From positions 124,001 to 188,000 of the forward strand of contig JAMPIX010000002.1 of NCBI GenBank assembly GCA_024721275.1: a stretch of 64,000 nt of DNA, read 5' to 3'. The DNA comes from Mycoplasma sp. GTDB taxonomy: Bacteria > Bacillota_I > Bacilli_A > Mycoplasmatales > Metamycoplasmataceae. This document shows, piece after piece, positions 32,166 to 42,852 of the stretch (positions within the stretch are counted from its first letter, which is position 1; each line of letters starts with the position of its first letter). The notes under the pieces are model-generated. The model was not told where the DNA came from. It made no database searches and saw only the letters and a program-made list of their open reading frames with translations. A program made the translations under genes and the position numbers.

Positions 32166-34670
32166 ATGAAGTATTCAAAAAATCATATCGAGCAATTAAA
32201 TAGACAAATTAAGGAGCACTTTCCTTTAATTGCACCAATAACTGAAAAAATGAAAACATCAAGAACTGGAGTATCAAGAATGGTTATGCTTGATAGATAT
32301 GCTAATAAAGATGTTAATCTAAAAACATTGGAGGTTAATGATCTTGTAATTGCAAAAATTAAAGATGATCCAAAATTTCCAACATCAGGAATTGGTTATG
32401 TAACTAAAATATCTGGAAAAAAAATTACAATTGAAGTAGAGGAAAGTTATGTACCATCAATCGATCCAGCTTTAAAACCTAAAAATAATCAAATAACAGT
32501 TAATAAAAATTCTGTTTCAAAACCATTGGAACTTTATTATGAACAAATAGTATGTAGAGTGAGTAAAAATTTAGCTCAAGTAGAAAGCCAAAATGAAAAG
32601 GAAAAGTGAACTAAAGAATTTTATAACATTCTTGCAAACGAACATTTAATACCAGCAGGTAGAGTTTTATATGGTGCTGGTTCAGGTACAAATGTTACTT
32701 ACTTTAATTGTTTTGTTTTACCAATGATTCAAGATAGTAGAGAAGGAATAGCAAAACATAGATGAGAAGCTATGGAAATAATGTCAAGAGGTGGAGGTGT
32801 AGGAACTAACGGTTCAACATTAAGACCAAAAAATGAAATTGCTAAAAAAGTTGGTGGAAAATCATCTGGTGTTGTTTCATGATTAAATGATTTATCTTCT
32901 TTAACAAACTTAATTCAACAAGGCGGTTCAAGAAGAGGGGCACAAATGATTATGTTAAATGATTGACACCCTGACATCATAGAATTTATTATTTCAAAAA
33001 TGCAAAATCCTAATATTTTAAAATGAATTATTGATAACTTTAAAAATCCTAGAATATTAGCTGAAGCTAAAAGAAAATTAAAGTTTGTTCCTTTAACAGA
33101 ATCAGAAATTAGAATTCACAAAGAAATAATAAAACTTTCAAAAGATGAAGAATTAGTAAAAAATTCAAAACAAAAAATTAAAGGAAAAGGTACATACGAA
33201 GTTGAAAATATCGATTTCCTTTCTGGTGCAAATATTTCAGTTGGTATAACTAAAGAATTTATGGAAGCAGTTGAAAATGATGATGATTATGATTTTATTT
33301 TTCCAGATGTAAATGTATTAAATCCTGCACAAAAGAAATTTTATAATGAAAAATGACATCAAATAGGTGATGTAAGAGAATGAAAAAAAATGGGATATCC
33401 TGTTAAAAAATATGGAACAATAAAAGCTCAAGAATTATGAGATTTAATTAATTTTTGTGCAACTTATTCAGCTGAACCTGGAATATTCTTTATTGACGTT
33501 GCAAATGAAATGACAAATGCATCAAGTTATAATCAAAAAGTAGTTTGTACAAATCCATGTGGAGAGCAACCACTTACTCCATATTCAGTATGTAATTTAG
33601 CAGCTCTAAATTTAGACACTTTTATAAATAAAGAAACAAAAGAAATTTTATGAGATGACTTAAAGAAAACAGTTAGAGTTGCTGTTAGATTACAAGATAA
33701 CATAATTAATAGTACTCCATATTTCTTAGAGGCTAATGAAAAACAAGCTCTTGGAGAAAGAAGAATTGGTTTAGGAATTATGGGTCTGCATGATTTATTA
33801 ATTTGAAAAGGATTAAGATACGGTTCTCCAAAATCATTAAAATTAATTGATAAAGTATTTGAAACAATTGCAACAGAAGCATATATTTATTCTTCAGAAT
33901 TAGGAAAAGAAAAAGGTCATTTCTTATTCCAACAAAGTATTGAAAAATTATTGGAAACAGGTTATATTAAAAAACTTAATTCTAAAGCAAAAAATGCAAT
34001 TAAGAAAAATGGAGGACTAAGAAACTCTCACTTATTAACAATTGCTCCAACTGGTTCAACAGGAACAATGATGGGTGTTTCAACAGGATTAGAACCTTAT
34101 TTTGCTTTCAAATACTACAGATCAGGAAGACTAGGTAAATTTATAGAAGTTGATCAACCTATCGTTAAAAAATGAAAAGAAATCAATAACTATACAAAAG
34201 ATGAATTACCTGAATTCTTTGCAACAAGTATGGATATAACTCCAGATGAGCACGTTGATGTTCAAACTACAATTCAAAGATGAATAGATTCATCTATATC
34301 TAAAACAGTTAATGCTCCAAAAGGATTTTCAGTTAAAAACGTTGAAAGAGTTTATATGAAACTTTACAAAAACGGTGCCAAAGGTGGAACTGTTTATGTT
34401 GACGGCTCAAGAGATGCTCAAGTATTATCAATTTCTAAAGATGAAAATGATGTTAAAAAAGTTGTTGATGTTCCGATATCACATGAATTCATTGAAAGAA
34501 AACATGAAATTGAAGAAAAACTTGTTGATGTTCCATCATTAAAACAAGGAAAAAAATTTGGAAATGATATTGGTGATATTTGTCCAATATGTAAAGAAGG
34601 TATAGTTGAAGATATTGGTGGATGTTCAACATGTACAAACTGTCAAGCACAACTAAAATGTGGTCTGTAA
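32166..34670 (+). CDS. nrdJ: Adenosylcobalamin-dependent ribonucleotide reductase (class II)
   Basis: An 834-residue NrdJ that reduces ribonucleotides using a radical generated from adenosylcobalamin. The N-terminal region ('TGVSRMVMLDRYANKDVNLK' and a small beta domain 'LVIAKIKDDPKFPTSGIGY') matches the Firmicutes NrdJ layout. 'YFNCFV' carries the first redox Cys. The catalytic triad lies in 'VCTNPCGEQPLTPYSVCNL' (N463, C465, E467). 'LLTIAPTGSTGTMMGVSTGL' is a conserved active-site loop, and the C-terminus has a zinc-like 'CPICKEG' and 'CSTCTNC' with a redox tail. Many UGA codons are Trp. The cobalamin adenosyltransferase gene follows without a gap. Confidence 0.93.
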
Positions 34671-35186
34671 ATGATACAAATTTATTATGGTTTTGGAAAA
34701 GGTAAAACATCTGCTGCAAATGGTATGGCAATCAGATCTTTAGCAATAAATAATAAAGTTATGATAGCTAGATTTTTAAAAGGGATGATTACAACTGAAG
34801 ATACAATTCTAAAAAAAATAGGAGTTGATATAGTTAAAAGACATCCTTCTGAAAAATTTGTAATCGAGATGAATGAAGAAGAAAAAGTTAAAGCTAAAGA
34901 AGAAGTTGTTTCAACTTTAAATTACATCAAAAATAATTACAAAAAATATGACTTAATAATTATTGATGAGTTTCTAGATTTACATGCATCTACTGTAGGT
35001 TTTTTTACTGAAAATGAAATGTTTGATTTTATAAAAGAAATTTCTTCAACAGGTGTTGAAATTATAATAACAGGACATGTTAAAATAAATTCCATCTTTG
35101 AAAAAGCAGATCTTGTTACATTGTTTAACAATGAAAAACATTATTTTGATGCCGGAGTAAAAGCACGTATTGGTTTTGAATATTAA
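34671..35186 (+). CDS. ATP:corrinoid adenosyltransferase (CobA/CobO/BtuR family)
   Basis: A 171-residue adenosyltransferase that converts cob(I)alamin to adenosylcobalamin. The P-loop 'YYGFGKGKTSAANGMAIRSL', then 'MIARFLKGM', 'DLIIIDEFLD' and the C-terminal 'KADLVTLFNNEKHYFDAGVK' with 'ARIGFEY' match the CobO/BtuR family over its whole length. Its ATG follows the nrdJ stop immediately (TAA-ATG), so the two form an operon. It would make the cofactor that NrdJ consumes from a scavenged corrinoid. No cobalamin uptake genes are in the window. The final four bases overlap the convergent dCMP deaminase. Confidence 0.92.
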   Translation: MIQIYYGFGKGKTSAANGMAIRSLAINNKVMIARFLKGMITTEDTILKKIGVDIVKRHPSEKFVIEMNEEEKVKAKEEVVSTLNYIKNNYKKYDLIIIDEFLDLHASTVGFFTENEMFDFIKEISSTGVEIIITGHVKINSIFEKADLVTLFNNEKHYFDAGVKARIGFEY

Positions 35187-35641
35187 TTAACTATTACTTC
35201 AACATCTTTTACATTTATATATTTGATACCAAGCTTGTCAAATATTTTTTTTGAAACAATATTATCTTCAGTTCCATCATACTTGCTGCTTGAGTAATAT
35301 ATTTCCTTTATTCCTGATTGAATGATAAATTTTGCACATGTTGAACAAGGAAATAATGTGACAAACATTCTTGTACCTTTTAATGTAGCAAGATTTGTAT
35401 TTAATATAGCATTCATTTCAGCATGAACAACATATTTATATTTTGTATCAATTGCGTCTCCTTCTTTGTCTCAAGGCAATGAATCATCGCCTTTTGGCAT
35501 TCCGTTGTAACCTAATCCACAAATAACATTATCATCGTTTACAATAACTGCTCCAACCTTTGTATTTGGATCTTTTGATCTCATTGCTGTTACTTTTGCT
35601 ATTGCAATAAAGTATTCTTCTCATGTTAATATTTTTTTCAT
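35183..35641 (-). CDS. Deoxycytidylate deaminase (ComEB-like)
   Basis: A 152-residue zinc-dependent deaminase of the dCMP deaminase/ComEB family, converting dCMP to dUMP for thymidylate synthesis. Zinc ligands and catalytic Glu are in '[10 protein letters not shown]' (H-A-E) and '[15 protein letters not shown]' (P-C-x-x-C). '[15 protein letters not shown]' and '[12 protein letters not shown]' are typical. It is convergent with the nrdJ operon (4-base overlap) and is part of the same nucleotide theme, together with the dUTPase at 54920. A UGA after 'SLP' is Trp. Confidence 0.93.
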
Positions 35642-35694
35642 TCTACCTCAACTTAATAATTTAATTATAACAATGTCAATAACAAAAAAATATA

Positions 35695-35725
35695 AAAAAA
35701 ATAAGGAATAAATCCTTATTTTTTT
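35695..35725 (-). terminator. Intrinsic terminator of rpsB-tsf
   Basis: ATAAGGA pairs with TCCTTAT across a short AT loop, extended by A/T pairs on both sides and followed by a T-tract on the minus strand, just after the tsf stop at 35746. Because of the flanking A/T runs it could also act in the other direction, ending the dCMP deaminase side only weakly. Confidence 0.75.
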
Positions 35726-35745
35726 AATATTAATTATTCAATTAA

Positions 35746-36630
35746 TTATTTCATTTGGCTTGCTACTTCGGCGGCGAAATCTACTTCATTTTTTTCAATT
35801 CCTTCACCTACTTCAAATCTAACCATTGCTTTTGCAACTGCACCATGTGATGCTAAGTATTTTTCAACACTTTGTTTAGATTCCATAACAAATGCTTGAT
35901 TTACTAATGTGATTTCTGAAAGAACTTTATTTAGTTTTCCTTCTGACATCATTAATTTAATTTTTTCAGGTTTATTTTGCATTTTTGGATCTTCATTAAT
36001 TTCTTTCATGATTTCCGCTTTAAAACCTTCAACTTGTTCATTAGGAACTTCTGTAACATCTAAATATTGTGGGTTCATTGCTGTTATGTGCATTGCAACA
36101 TTTTTAGCAATTTCTTCATTTCCACCTTCAAGTAAAACTAATGCTCCAACTTTTCCATTAACATGAGTATATGCACCTAATGTTTGTGAATCTGTTTTTA
36201 CAATTTGTTTTGCTCTTCTAAAGTGAATTTTTTCACCAATTGTTGTTGTTGCATCTGAGGCAACTTGTCCAACTGTTTTTCCATCTAATGGTACATTAGC
36301 TGCTTCTTCATCAGTGTTGAATGTTGCAGAAACTAATGTTTTAGAAATTTTTGCAACCAATTCTTGGAAAGTTTTATTCATAGCAACGAAATCTGTTTCT
36401 GAATTTACTTCAACAATTGAAGCTTTATTTCCTTCGACTGTTGTTGAGATTAATCCTTCAGCAGCAATTCTTCCTGCTTTTTTAACAGCTTTTGCTGCTC
36501 CCTTTTCTTGAAGAATAACAATAGCTTTTTCTATATCTCCATCTGCTTCTTCTAATGCTTTTTTAGCATCAAGAATACCTGCTCCAGTTCTTGATCTTAA
36601 TTCTTTAACTTGTAAAGCTGTTACTGCCAT
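35746..36630 (-). CDS. tsf: Elongation factor Ts
   Basis: A 294-residue EF-Ts, the nucleotide exchange factor for EF-Tu. The N-terminal UBA-like domain 'VKELRSRTGAGILDAKKALE' and 'IEKAIVILQEKGAAKAVKKA' is diagnostic, followed by 'GNKASIVEVNSETDFVAMNK' (the T-D-F-V motif that contacts EF-Tu) and two core subdomains ('GALVLLEGGNEEIAKNVAMH'). The length is standard. Its start overlaps the rpsB stop by one base; the operon is closed by a strong terminator. Confidence 0.97.
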   Translation of the reverse strand: MAVTALQVKELRSRTGAGILDAKKALEEADGDIEKAIVILQEKGAAKAVKKAGRIAAEGLISTTVEGNKASIVEVNSETDFVAMNKTFQELVAKISKTLVSATFNTDEEAANVPLDGKTVGQVASDATTTIGEKIHFRRAKQIVKTDSQTLGAYTHVNGKVGALVLLEGGNEEIAKNVAMHITAMNPQYLDVTEVPNEQVEGFKAEIMKEINEDPKMQNKPEKIKLMMSEGKLNKVLSEITLVNQAFVMESKQSVEKYLASHGAVAKAMVRFEVGEGIEKNEVDFAAEVASQMK

Positions 36631-37505
36631 TATTTAGTTTCCTCGCTTTTTGGTTCTTTATTTTCTCTTGGAGTTCTTGGTTCTCTTTGTTCTCTAGATT
36701 GGAAATTATTGTTTCTTCCATATCTTTCTTCTCTAGGTTTTTTAGGAGTAACAGGTAAAACTATTTCATCATCTTCTTTATAAGCAAATAATGTTTCTCC
36801 ACCTTTTGCTTCCATAATTGCATCTGCAAGTATTGTAATAATTAATGAGATTGATTTTTTAGAATCATCATTAGCAGGAATTGCTAAGTCTACTAATGTA
36901 GGATCAACATTTGTATCAACTATACCAAATATTTTTGTTCCTACTTTTCTAGCTTCTCTTATAGCAATTTCATCATGTTTTGGATTAGCAACAATCATAA
37001 CTGTTGGTTTTCTTCTCATGTTTCTAATTCCTAAAAGATTCTTTTGTAATTTAGCTAATTCTTTTTGGAATAAAGAACCTTCTTTTTTTGTATAACCTTC
37101 AAAATTAGTTTCTGCTAATTTTTCTAAGTCACCCATTCTTCTAATTCTTTGACTAATTGTTTTTTGATTAGTTAAGATTCCACCTAATCATCTTTCATTA
37201 ACATAGTATGAATTTGTACGTAATGCATTTTCTTTTATTGTTTCTTTTGATTGTTGTTTTGTACCAACAAAGATAAATGATGCACCTTTTTCAACGTATT
37301 TTTTAATTACTGAATATCCAAATTCAATTGTTTTCATTGTTTTTTGAATATCAATTATATGAGTATTCCCTTTTTTCATATGAATATATGGTTTCATTTT
37401 TGGATTTCATTCTTTGGCTTTGTGACCAAAATATACACCAGCTTCTAAAAGCTTGTTCTTAGAAACTAATTGTTTCTTTTCTTCTTGTTGAGTTGTTTCT
37501 GACAT
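36630..37505 (-). CDS. rpsB: 30S ribosomal protein S2
   Basis: A 291-residue S2. '[20 protein letters not shown]' and 'GVYFGHK' at the N-terminus, '[15 protein letters not shown]', '[20 protein letters not shown]' and '[20 protein letters not shown]' are conserved. I take the ATG at 37505 because AAGGA precedes it; an in-frame ATG at 37589 would add 28 residues but lacks a Shine-Dalgarno. Beyond the S2 fold, the C-terminal 45 residues are a charged Arg/Glu/Asn/Pro-rich tail ('[20 protein letters not shown]'). Two UGA codons are Trp. Confidence 0.94.
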
Positions 37506-37555
37506 TTTTTCCTTAAGTTTTTTTTGTTTATTTGTTAACTTCTTATAGTTTCTAA

Positions 37556-37592
37556 CATTTGGCACTTTTTTGATTAAAAGCACACCCAAATG
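37556..37592 (-). promoter_or_regulatory. rpsB: Stem in the rpsB leader
   Basis: On the minus strand CATTTGG (37586-37592) and CCAAATG (37556-37562) form a perfect 7-bp stem around a 23-base loop, about 50 bases before the rpsB ATG. S2 autoregulation by leader structures is known in other bacteria; that this stem serves this role is inference. Confidence 0.35.
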
Positions 37593-37764
37593 AATTCACT
37601 ATAATGCTTTGTAATTATATGTCTACAATATCTTTGTTAGAGATACACATATTTATTTTACTTTTTAATTTTAACACAAAGAATGAAAAGTGCTAAAAAT
37701 AAGAAAGTATTAATTGTGTTAGTTTAGTCTAACAATAAAATAATGTAATATAATAAGTTTTAAT

Positions 37765-38595
37765 ATGATTAATTGATATCCAGGGCATATGGCCAAAACA
37801 ATGAGAGAGTTAAAAGAAAAACAAAAACTTGCTGATGTTTTTATAGTTGTTTTAGATTCAAGAGCCCCTATATCAACTTACAATATTGAATTAGATAAAA
37901 TCGCCCCACACAAACCAAGACTTTTTATACTTTCAAAAATTGATTATGCAGATCCGAATAAACTAAATTCTTTATCAGAACAAATTGCTGGTAAAGATGA
38001 TTTAATTATCGGTGTTAATCTTTTAAAGAGAAAAAGTAGAAAAAAAATAATAGATACTTTAGGAGCAATAATTGAAAATAAAAAAGAAAGAAATTCTAGA
38101 AAAGGAATTGTTACAACAAAATTAAGAGTCTTTGTTGTCGGTGTTCCAAATTCTGGTAAATCTACTTTAATAAATCTTCTTGCACAAAAGAAAGTTGTAA
38201 ATGTTGGAGATAAACCTGGAGTTACAAGAGGTCAACAATGAATAACTGTTTCTAATTTTCAATTACTTGATACACCAGGTGTTCTTTGACCAAAATTTGA
38301 TGATCAATTAATTCCAATAAAACTTGCTGCAATTAGATCAATTAGAACAGAAATTTTTCCTGATGATCAATTAGCATTTTCTATTTATATTTTAATTTCT
38401 AAATATTATCCTAACAAAATAAGAAAACTTGGATTAGAACCAATAACCGAAAATGAAAATAACATTGATGAACAATTAAATATTTTAGGAAAATCTAAAA
38501 ATTTTATTATTAAAGGTAATCGTGTAGATATGACAAAAACATATATTTGATTTATTTCTTTTTCTAGTAAATTAGTAGGTGTTACATATGATTAA
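37765..38595 (+). CDS. rbgA: Ribosome biogenesis GTPase RbgA (YlqF)
   Basis: A 276-residue circularly permuted GTPase needed for late 50S assembly. The order is G4 'RLFILSKIDYADP' (usual N-K-x-D, here S-K-I-D), then G1 'VGVPNSGKSTLINLLAQKK', G2 'GDKPGVTRGQQW' and G3 'LLDTPGVLWPKF', diagnostic for YlqF. The start MINWYPGHMAKTMRELK is the conserved N-terminus. UGA codons in 'INWYPG' and 'QQWITV' are Trp. TATAAT lies about ten bases before the ATG with no Shine-Dalgarno. The 3' end overlaps mnmG by eight bases. Confidence 0.95.
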
Positions 38596-40414
38596 AAATT
38601 ATGATGTAATTATAGTTGGTGGTGGACATGCAGGTCTTGAGGCAACTTTTGCTGCTGCTAATCTTGGAAAAAAAGTTGCACTTATTTCTTTAAATAAAAA
38701 TATGCTTGGATCAATGCCTTGTAATCCATCAATAGGTGGTCCAGCAAAAGGAATTCTTACAAGAGAAATCGATGCACTTGGAGGAGTTCAAGCAATCATT
38801 GCTGATAAAGCAACTATTCAAATTAAAATGTTGAACGAATCTAAAGGGCCTGCTGTTAGAGCATTAAGAGCTCAAATTGATAAAGATTTATATATGAAAT
38901 TGATGTTGGAAGAAATTGAAAAACATCCAAACATTGATCTTGTTCAAAATAAAGTAAATAAATTAATTGTTGAAGATCGAAGAGTTATTGGTGTTATTGA
39001 TAACGATGGAAATGAAACTTTTTCAAAAGCAGTAATAATAACAACAGGTACATTTTTAAAATCACATGTTCTTAGAGGAGATGAAGTTAAAGCGGAAGGA
39101 CCCGATGGACAAGAAGCTGCAAATGAATTATCGGCGGATATTAAAAAATATGGTTTTAAAGTTCAAAGATTAAAAACAGGAACACCTCCGAGAGTGTGAA
39201 CAAATAGTATTGATTTTTCAAAAGTTCAAAAAGAAGTATTAGAACTTAAACCACTTTCTTTTTCTAATAGTAGTCAATTTAATTTAAAAGAACAAGTTTC
39301 TTGTTATTTAACTTATACAAATAATAAGACACATGAAATAGTTAGAAAGAATATGAATAAATCTTCTTTATATTCTGGATTGGTTTCAGGAGTTGGACCA
39401 AGATATTGTCCTTCAATCGAAGATAAAATTGTTAGATTTGCTGATAAAGATAGACATCAAATTTTCTATGAACCAGAAACTAAAGAGGGCGATGTAATTT
39501 ATGTTCAAGGTTTTTCTAGTTCAATGCCAATAGATGTTCAACAAGAAATGTTGAAAACATTACCTGGAATGGAAAACGCTAAAGTTAAAAAATGAGCATA
39601 TGCAATTGAATATGATTCAGTAGATCCATTAGAATTAAAAATAAGTTTAGAAACAAAGAAAATTGAAAATCTTTATTTTGCAGGTCAAATGAATGGTACT
39701 TCAGGTTATGAAGAAGCTGCTGCTCAAGGATTAATAGCAGGAATTAATTCTTCTTTAAAAATTGATAAAAAAGAACCACTTATTTTAAAAAGAAATGAAT
39801 CTTATATTGGAGTTTTAATTGATGATCTTGTTACAAAAGGAACAAATGAACCATATAGAATGTTAACTTCAAGAGCTGAATATAGATTGCTTCTTAGAAA
39901 TGATAATGCTGATTTAAGACTTTCAAAATATGGTTACGAAATAGGTTTAGTATCTCAAGATGTATATGATAATGTCATTGAAAAGAGAAAATTAATTGAC
40001 AAAAGAAAAAATGAATTAAAAAACAAACATCTTTCTTCTAAAGAAGAAATAGCAAAAAAATATAACATTATTTCTGGACCAACATATTATGAACTTTATG
40101 GAAGACACGACATTAACCAAGAAGATTTAAGAGATGATTTTAAATATTTTGATGAAATGATTGTTGAAATTCGTTTAGAAGGATATATTAAAAAACAAAA
40201 TAGACAAGCTGAAAAAATGAACAAGCTTGAAAAATTAAAAATACCAAAAGAGCTTGATTATTCTGATGTTATGAATTTAGCTAATGAAGCAAGACAAAAA
40301 TTTATTAAAATAAAGCCAGAGACAATTGGTCAAGCATCAAGAATTTCAGGAATTAATCCTGCTGATATTCAGTCTTTAATGTTTTATATAGAGGTTAAAA
40401 GAAATGAAAATTAA
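38588..40414 (+). CDS. mnmG: tRNA uridine-5-carboxymethylaminomethyl modification enzyme MnmG (GidA)
   Basis: A 608-residue FAD enzyme that, with MnmE, modifies U34 of tRNAs reading split codon boxes. FAD-binding '[20 protein letters not shown]', the family signatures '[20 protein letters not shown]' and '[20 protein letters not shown]', and the C-terminal '[20 protein letters not shown]' and '[20 protein letters not shown]' are all present. The ATG at 38588 is supported by AGGTG upstream and by [12 protein letters not shown]. Several UGA codons are Trp. It overlaps rbgA at the 5' end and rlmH at the 3' end. Confidence 0.97.
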
Positions 40415-40835
40415 AATAATTTGTGTTGGAAAAATGTCCAAAAAAAATAGAGAATTATATGACTCTTATGTAAAGAAAATAAATTTCTATGCAAAGACTC
40501 ATATCTCAGAAGTTAGAGAAGTTAAGGATACAAATCCAGAAGTAATAATTAAAAAAGAAACTGAAATGATTAAGAAATTAATTCCTAAGAATTCAAAAGT
40601 ATTTTTATGTTCACTTCAAGGTAAACAATATGATTCAGTTGAATTTTCAAATTTATTTACTGAAGCTAGTTTAACTTTTATAATTGGTGGATCACACGGT
40701 GTTGATGAAAGTCAATTTGAAAACAAAATTTCATTCTCTAAAATGACATTTCCACATCAATTATTTAGAACAATCTTATGTGAACAAATTTTTAGAAGTT
40801 TGAATATTTTAAATGGTGGAAAGTATCATAAATAA
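40404..40835 (+). CDS. rlmH: 23S rRNA (pseudouridine1915-N3)-methyltransferase RlmH
   Basis: A 143-residue SPOUT methyltransferase that modifies helix 69 of 23S rRNA. '[14 protein letters not shown]' is the conserved SAM-binding knot motif, and '[20 protein letters not shown]' with 'ILNGGKYHK' is the invariant C-terminus. The length is close to that of Staphylococcus RlmH. It starts inside the last codons of mnmG, so the three genes rbgA-mnmG-rlmH are one overlapping unit. Confidence 0.95.
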   Translation: MKIKIICVGKMSKKNRELYDSYVKKINFYAKTHISEVREVKDTNPEVIIKKETEMIKKLIPKNSKVFLCSLQGKQYDSVEFSNLFTEASLTFIIGGSHGVDESQFENKISFSKMTFPHQLFRTILCEQIFRSLNILNGGKYHK

Positions 40836-40865
40836 ATTGAGTATATTGGGTATAATTTAAATTAT

Positions 40866-41639
40866 ATGAAAAAAGAAAATAAAAGACATTTGTGAAATCA
40901 AAAAAAGATGGCTTATGTCAGCGTTTTAATTGCTGTATCTGTCGTATTTGTTTTAATAGGTTCAATGATGTTTGCTATAACTTCATTCCCTTCTTTTAAA
41001 GTTGCTTTTGGTGGATTGCCTGTTAAAATAACTGGTTTTTTATTTGGTCCAATTATTGGTGGAGTTACAGGTGCGCTTGCAGATATTTTATCTTTTATAT
41101 ATTTACCAACTTACTATCATATAGCTTATACAATTGTTATGGCTTTAGCAGGAATTGTGCCTGGAATTGTTGTACTAATTTTTGTTAGAATTAAACCTAA
41201 TATACATATATATTTTTGAATATGTGTAGGTACAATTCTTTCAATAATGGCTGCAGTTGTATTAATGATAAGTCAAGTTAATCAAACAACACTTGATGAA
41301 TTAAAATTTCCAATTCACAATAGATTAGCTTTACAAGGAATAACCGTTGCAGGAATGGCAACTATGTTAATAGCAACAATTATTTGTAGATTTGCTATGA
41401 AAAAAGAAAATTTTACTTTTATTGTTCCAATAATAGTTGCAGTTGTACTTTCAGAAATATGTAATGATTTAATAACACCTTGAGGTGATACAAAAGTTCT
41501 TGATGTTCCATACATTGCAGCTTCTCTTGCTCACATTTTTATTTCACCAATTAAAATGATTTTTAATATAACAGTAATTTATATATCACTAAAAGTAATT
41601 CAGCCACTAATAATGGGCAGAAAGGAAAATAATTATTAA
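40866..41639 (+). CDS. ECF transporter S component, FolT-like
   Basis: A 257-residue membrane protein with about six helices. The segment 'FGGLPVKITGFLFGPIIGGV' followed by 'TGALADILSFIYLPTYYHIA' is characteristic of the folate-family ECF S components (FolT), with their conserved first loop and G-A-L-x-D motif. It would work with a shared EcfA-EcfT module encoded elsewhere to take up folate, matching folD and glyA in this window. Substrate is inferred from the family. TATAAT lies nine bases before the ATG with no Shine-Dalgarno. The gene ends one base before cysS. Confidence 0.8.
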
Positions 41640-41640
41640 T

Positions 41641-42852
41641 ATGAAATATATTTATTTATGTGGACCAACAGTTTATGATGATGTTCATATTGGTAATATT
41701 AGACCTTTAGTAATTTTAGATATTTATCTAAATTCACTTAAATATAAAAAAGAAGAATTTACTTATATTCAAAACATAACCGATATTGATGACAAAATAA
41801 TTGATAGAGCAAAAAAAGAAAATGTAACTGAAGAAGAAATAACAAACAAATATACAAATAGATTTATTGATGTTATTGAAAAATTAAAAATAATGAAACC
41901 AAATCATATGCCAACAGTTGTAAAAAATATTGATTATATTATCGATTACATTGATAGATTAGTAAAAAATAACAACGCTTATGAAATTAACGGTAATGTT
42001 TACTTTGATACAAAATCTATCGATGGTTATGGAAAGCTTGCAAACATAAACGAGATTGAGCAAACAACAACTGTAGATGCAACAGATAAAAAAAATGAAA
42101 ACGATTTTGCTTTATGAAAAAAAACTGATCTAGGTATTAAATGAGATTCACCATGAGGAAAAGGAAGACCTGGCTGACATACAGAATGTTCAGCTTTTAT
42201 AGATAAATACGCAAATCATAAATCTATAGATTTACATGTAGGTGGCATTGATTTAAAATTTCCACATCATGTAAACGAGGATGCTCAGTATGTCGGAGCA
42301 AATGGTGTTCATATTGCAAAAGAGTGATTTCATATCGGACATTTAAATTTTGAAAATCAGAAGATGTCAAAATCATTAGGTAATATAAAAAAAGCTAAAG
42401 ACATCATTGCTGAATATGGATCTAATTTTATAAAATTACTTTTCTTTAATTCATCTCCAACAGCTCCACTAGATTTAAATGCTGAAATAATTAAAACAAT
42501 TAAATTAGAAGAAAAAAAATTAAATGACCTTATTAAAAAAATTAAACTATTTTTACTTTCAACAGATCAAGAAATGAAAGATGAAATAGATTTATCGCTT
42601 TTTGTAGAAAATATAAATAACTTTAATTTTTCAAATGCTAGAAAAAATTTAAATGATGCAATAAGTTTATTTAATAAAAATAATAATTTAAAAAATGCAA
42701 AAGAAATAATTGAAATGATGAAAATCATTGGTTTTGATTTTGAACTAAATATAAATCAAGAATTAAAACAACTTTATAAAAAATGAAATGAATTAAAAAA
42801 ATCTAAAAATTGAGATGAAGCAGATAAAATAAGAGATATTCTTTTAAAGTAA
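41641..42852 (+). CDS. cysS: Cysteine--tRNA ligase
   Basis: A 403-residue CysRS, short compared with the usual ~460 residues, as is common in mollicutes. '[20 protein letters not shown]' contains the zinc Cys and the HIGH-type motif; 'GRPGWHTECSAF' and '[10 protein letters not shown]' supply the other zinc ligands; '[18 protein letters not shown]' is the KMSKS loop. The C-terminal anticodon-binding domain is reduced. Several UGA codons are Trp ('PGWHTE'). The start abuts the FolT-like gene (GGAAAATAATTATTAATATG), and the end overlaps the convergent nuclease-like gene by nine bases. Confidence 0.95.

Noticed and set aside
37503-37589. Longer S2 start at 37589
   Set aside because: The extra 28 residues do not match S2, no Shine-Dalgarno precedes that ATG, while AAGGA precedes the ATG at 37505.
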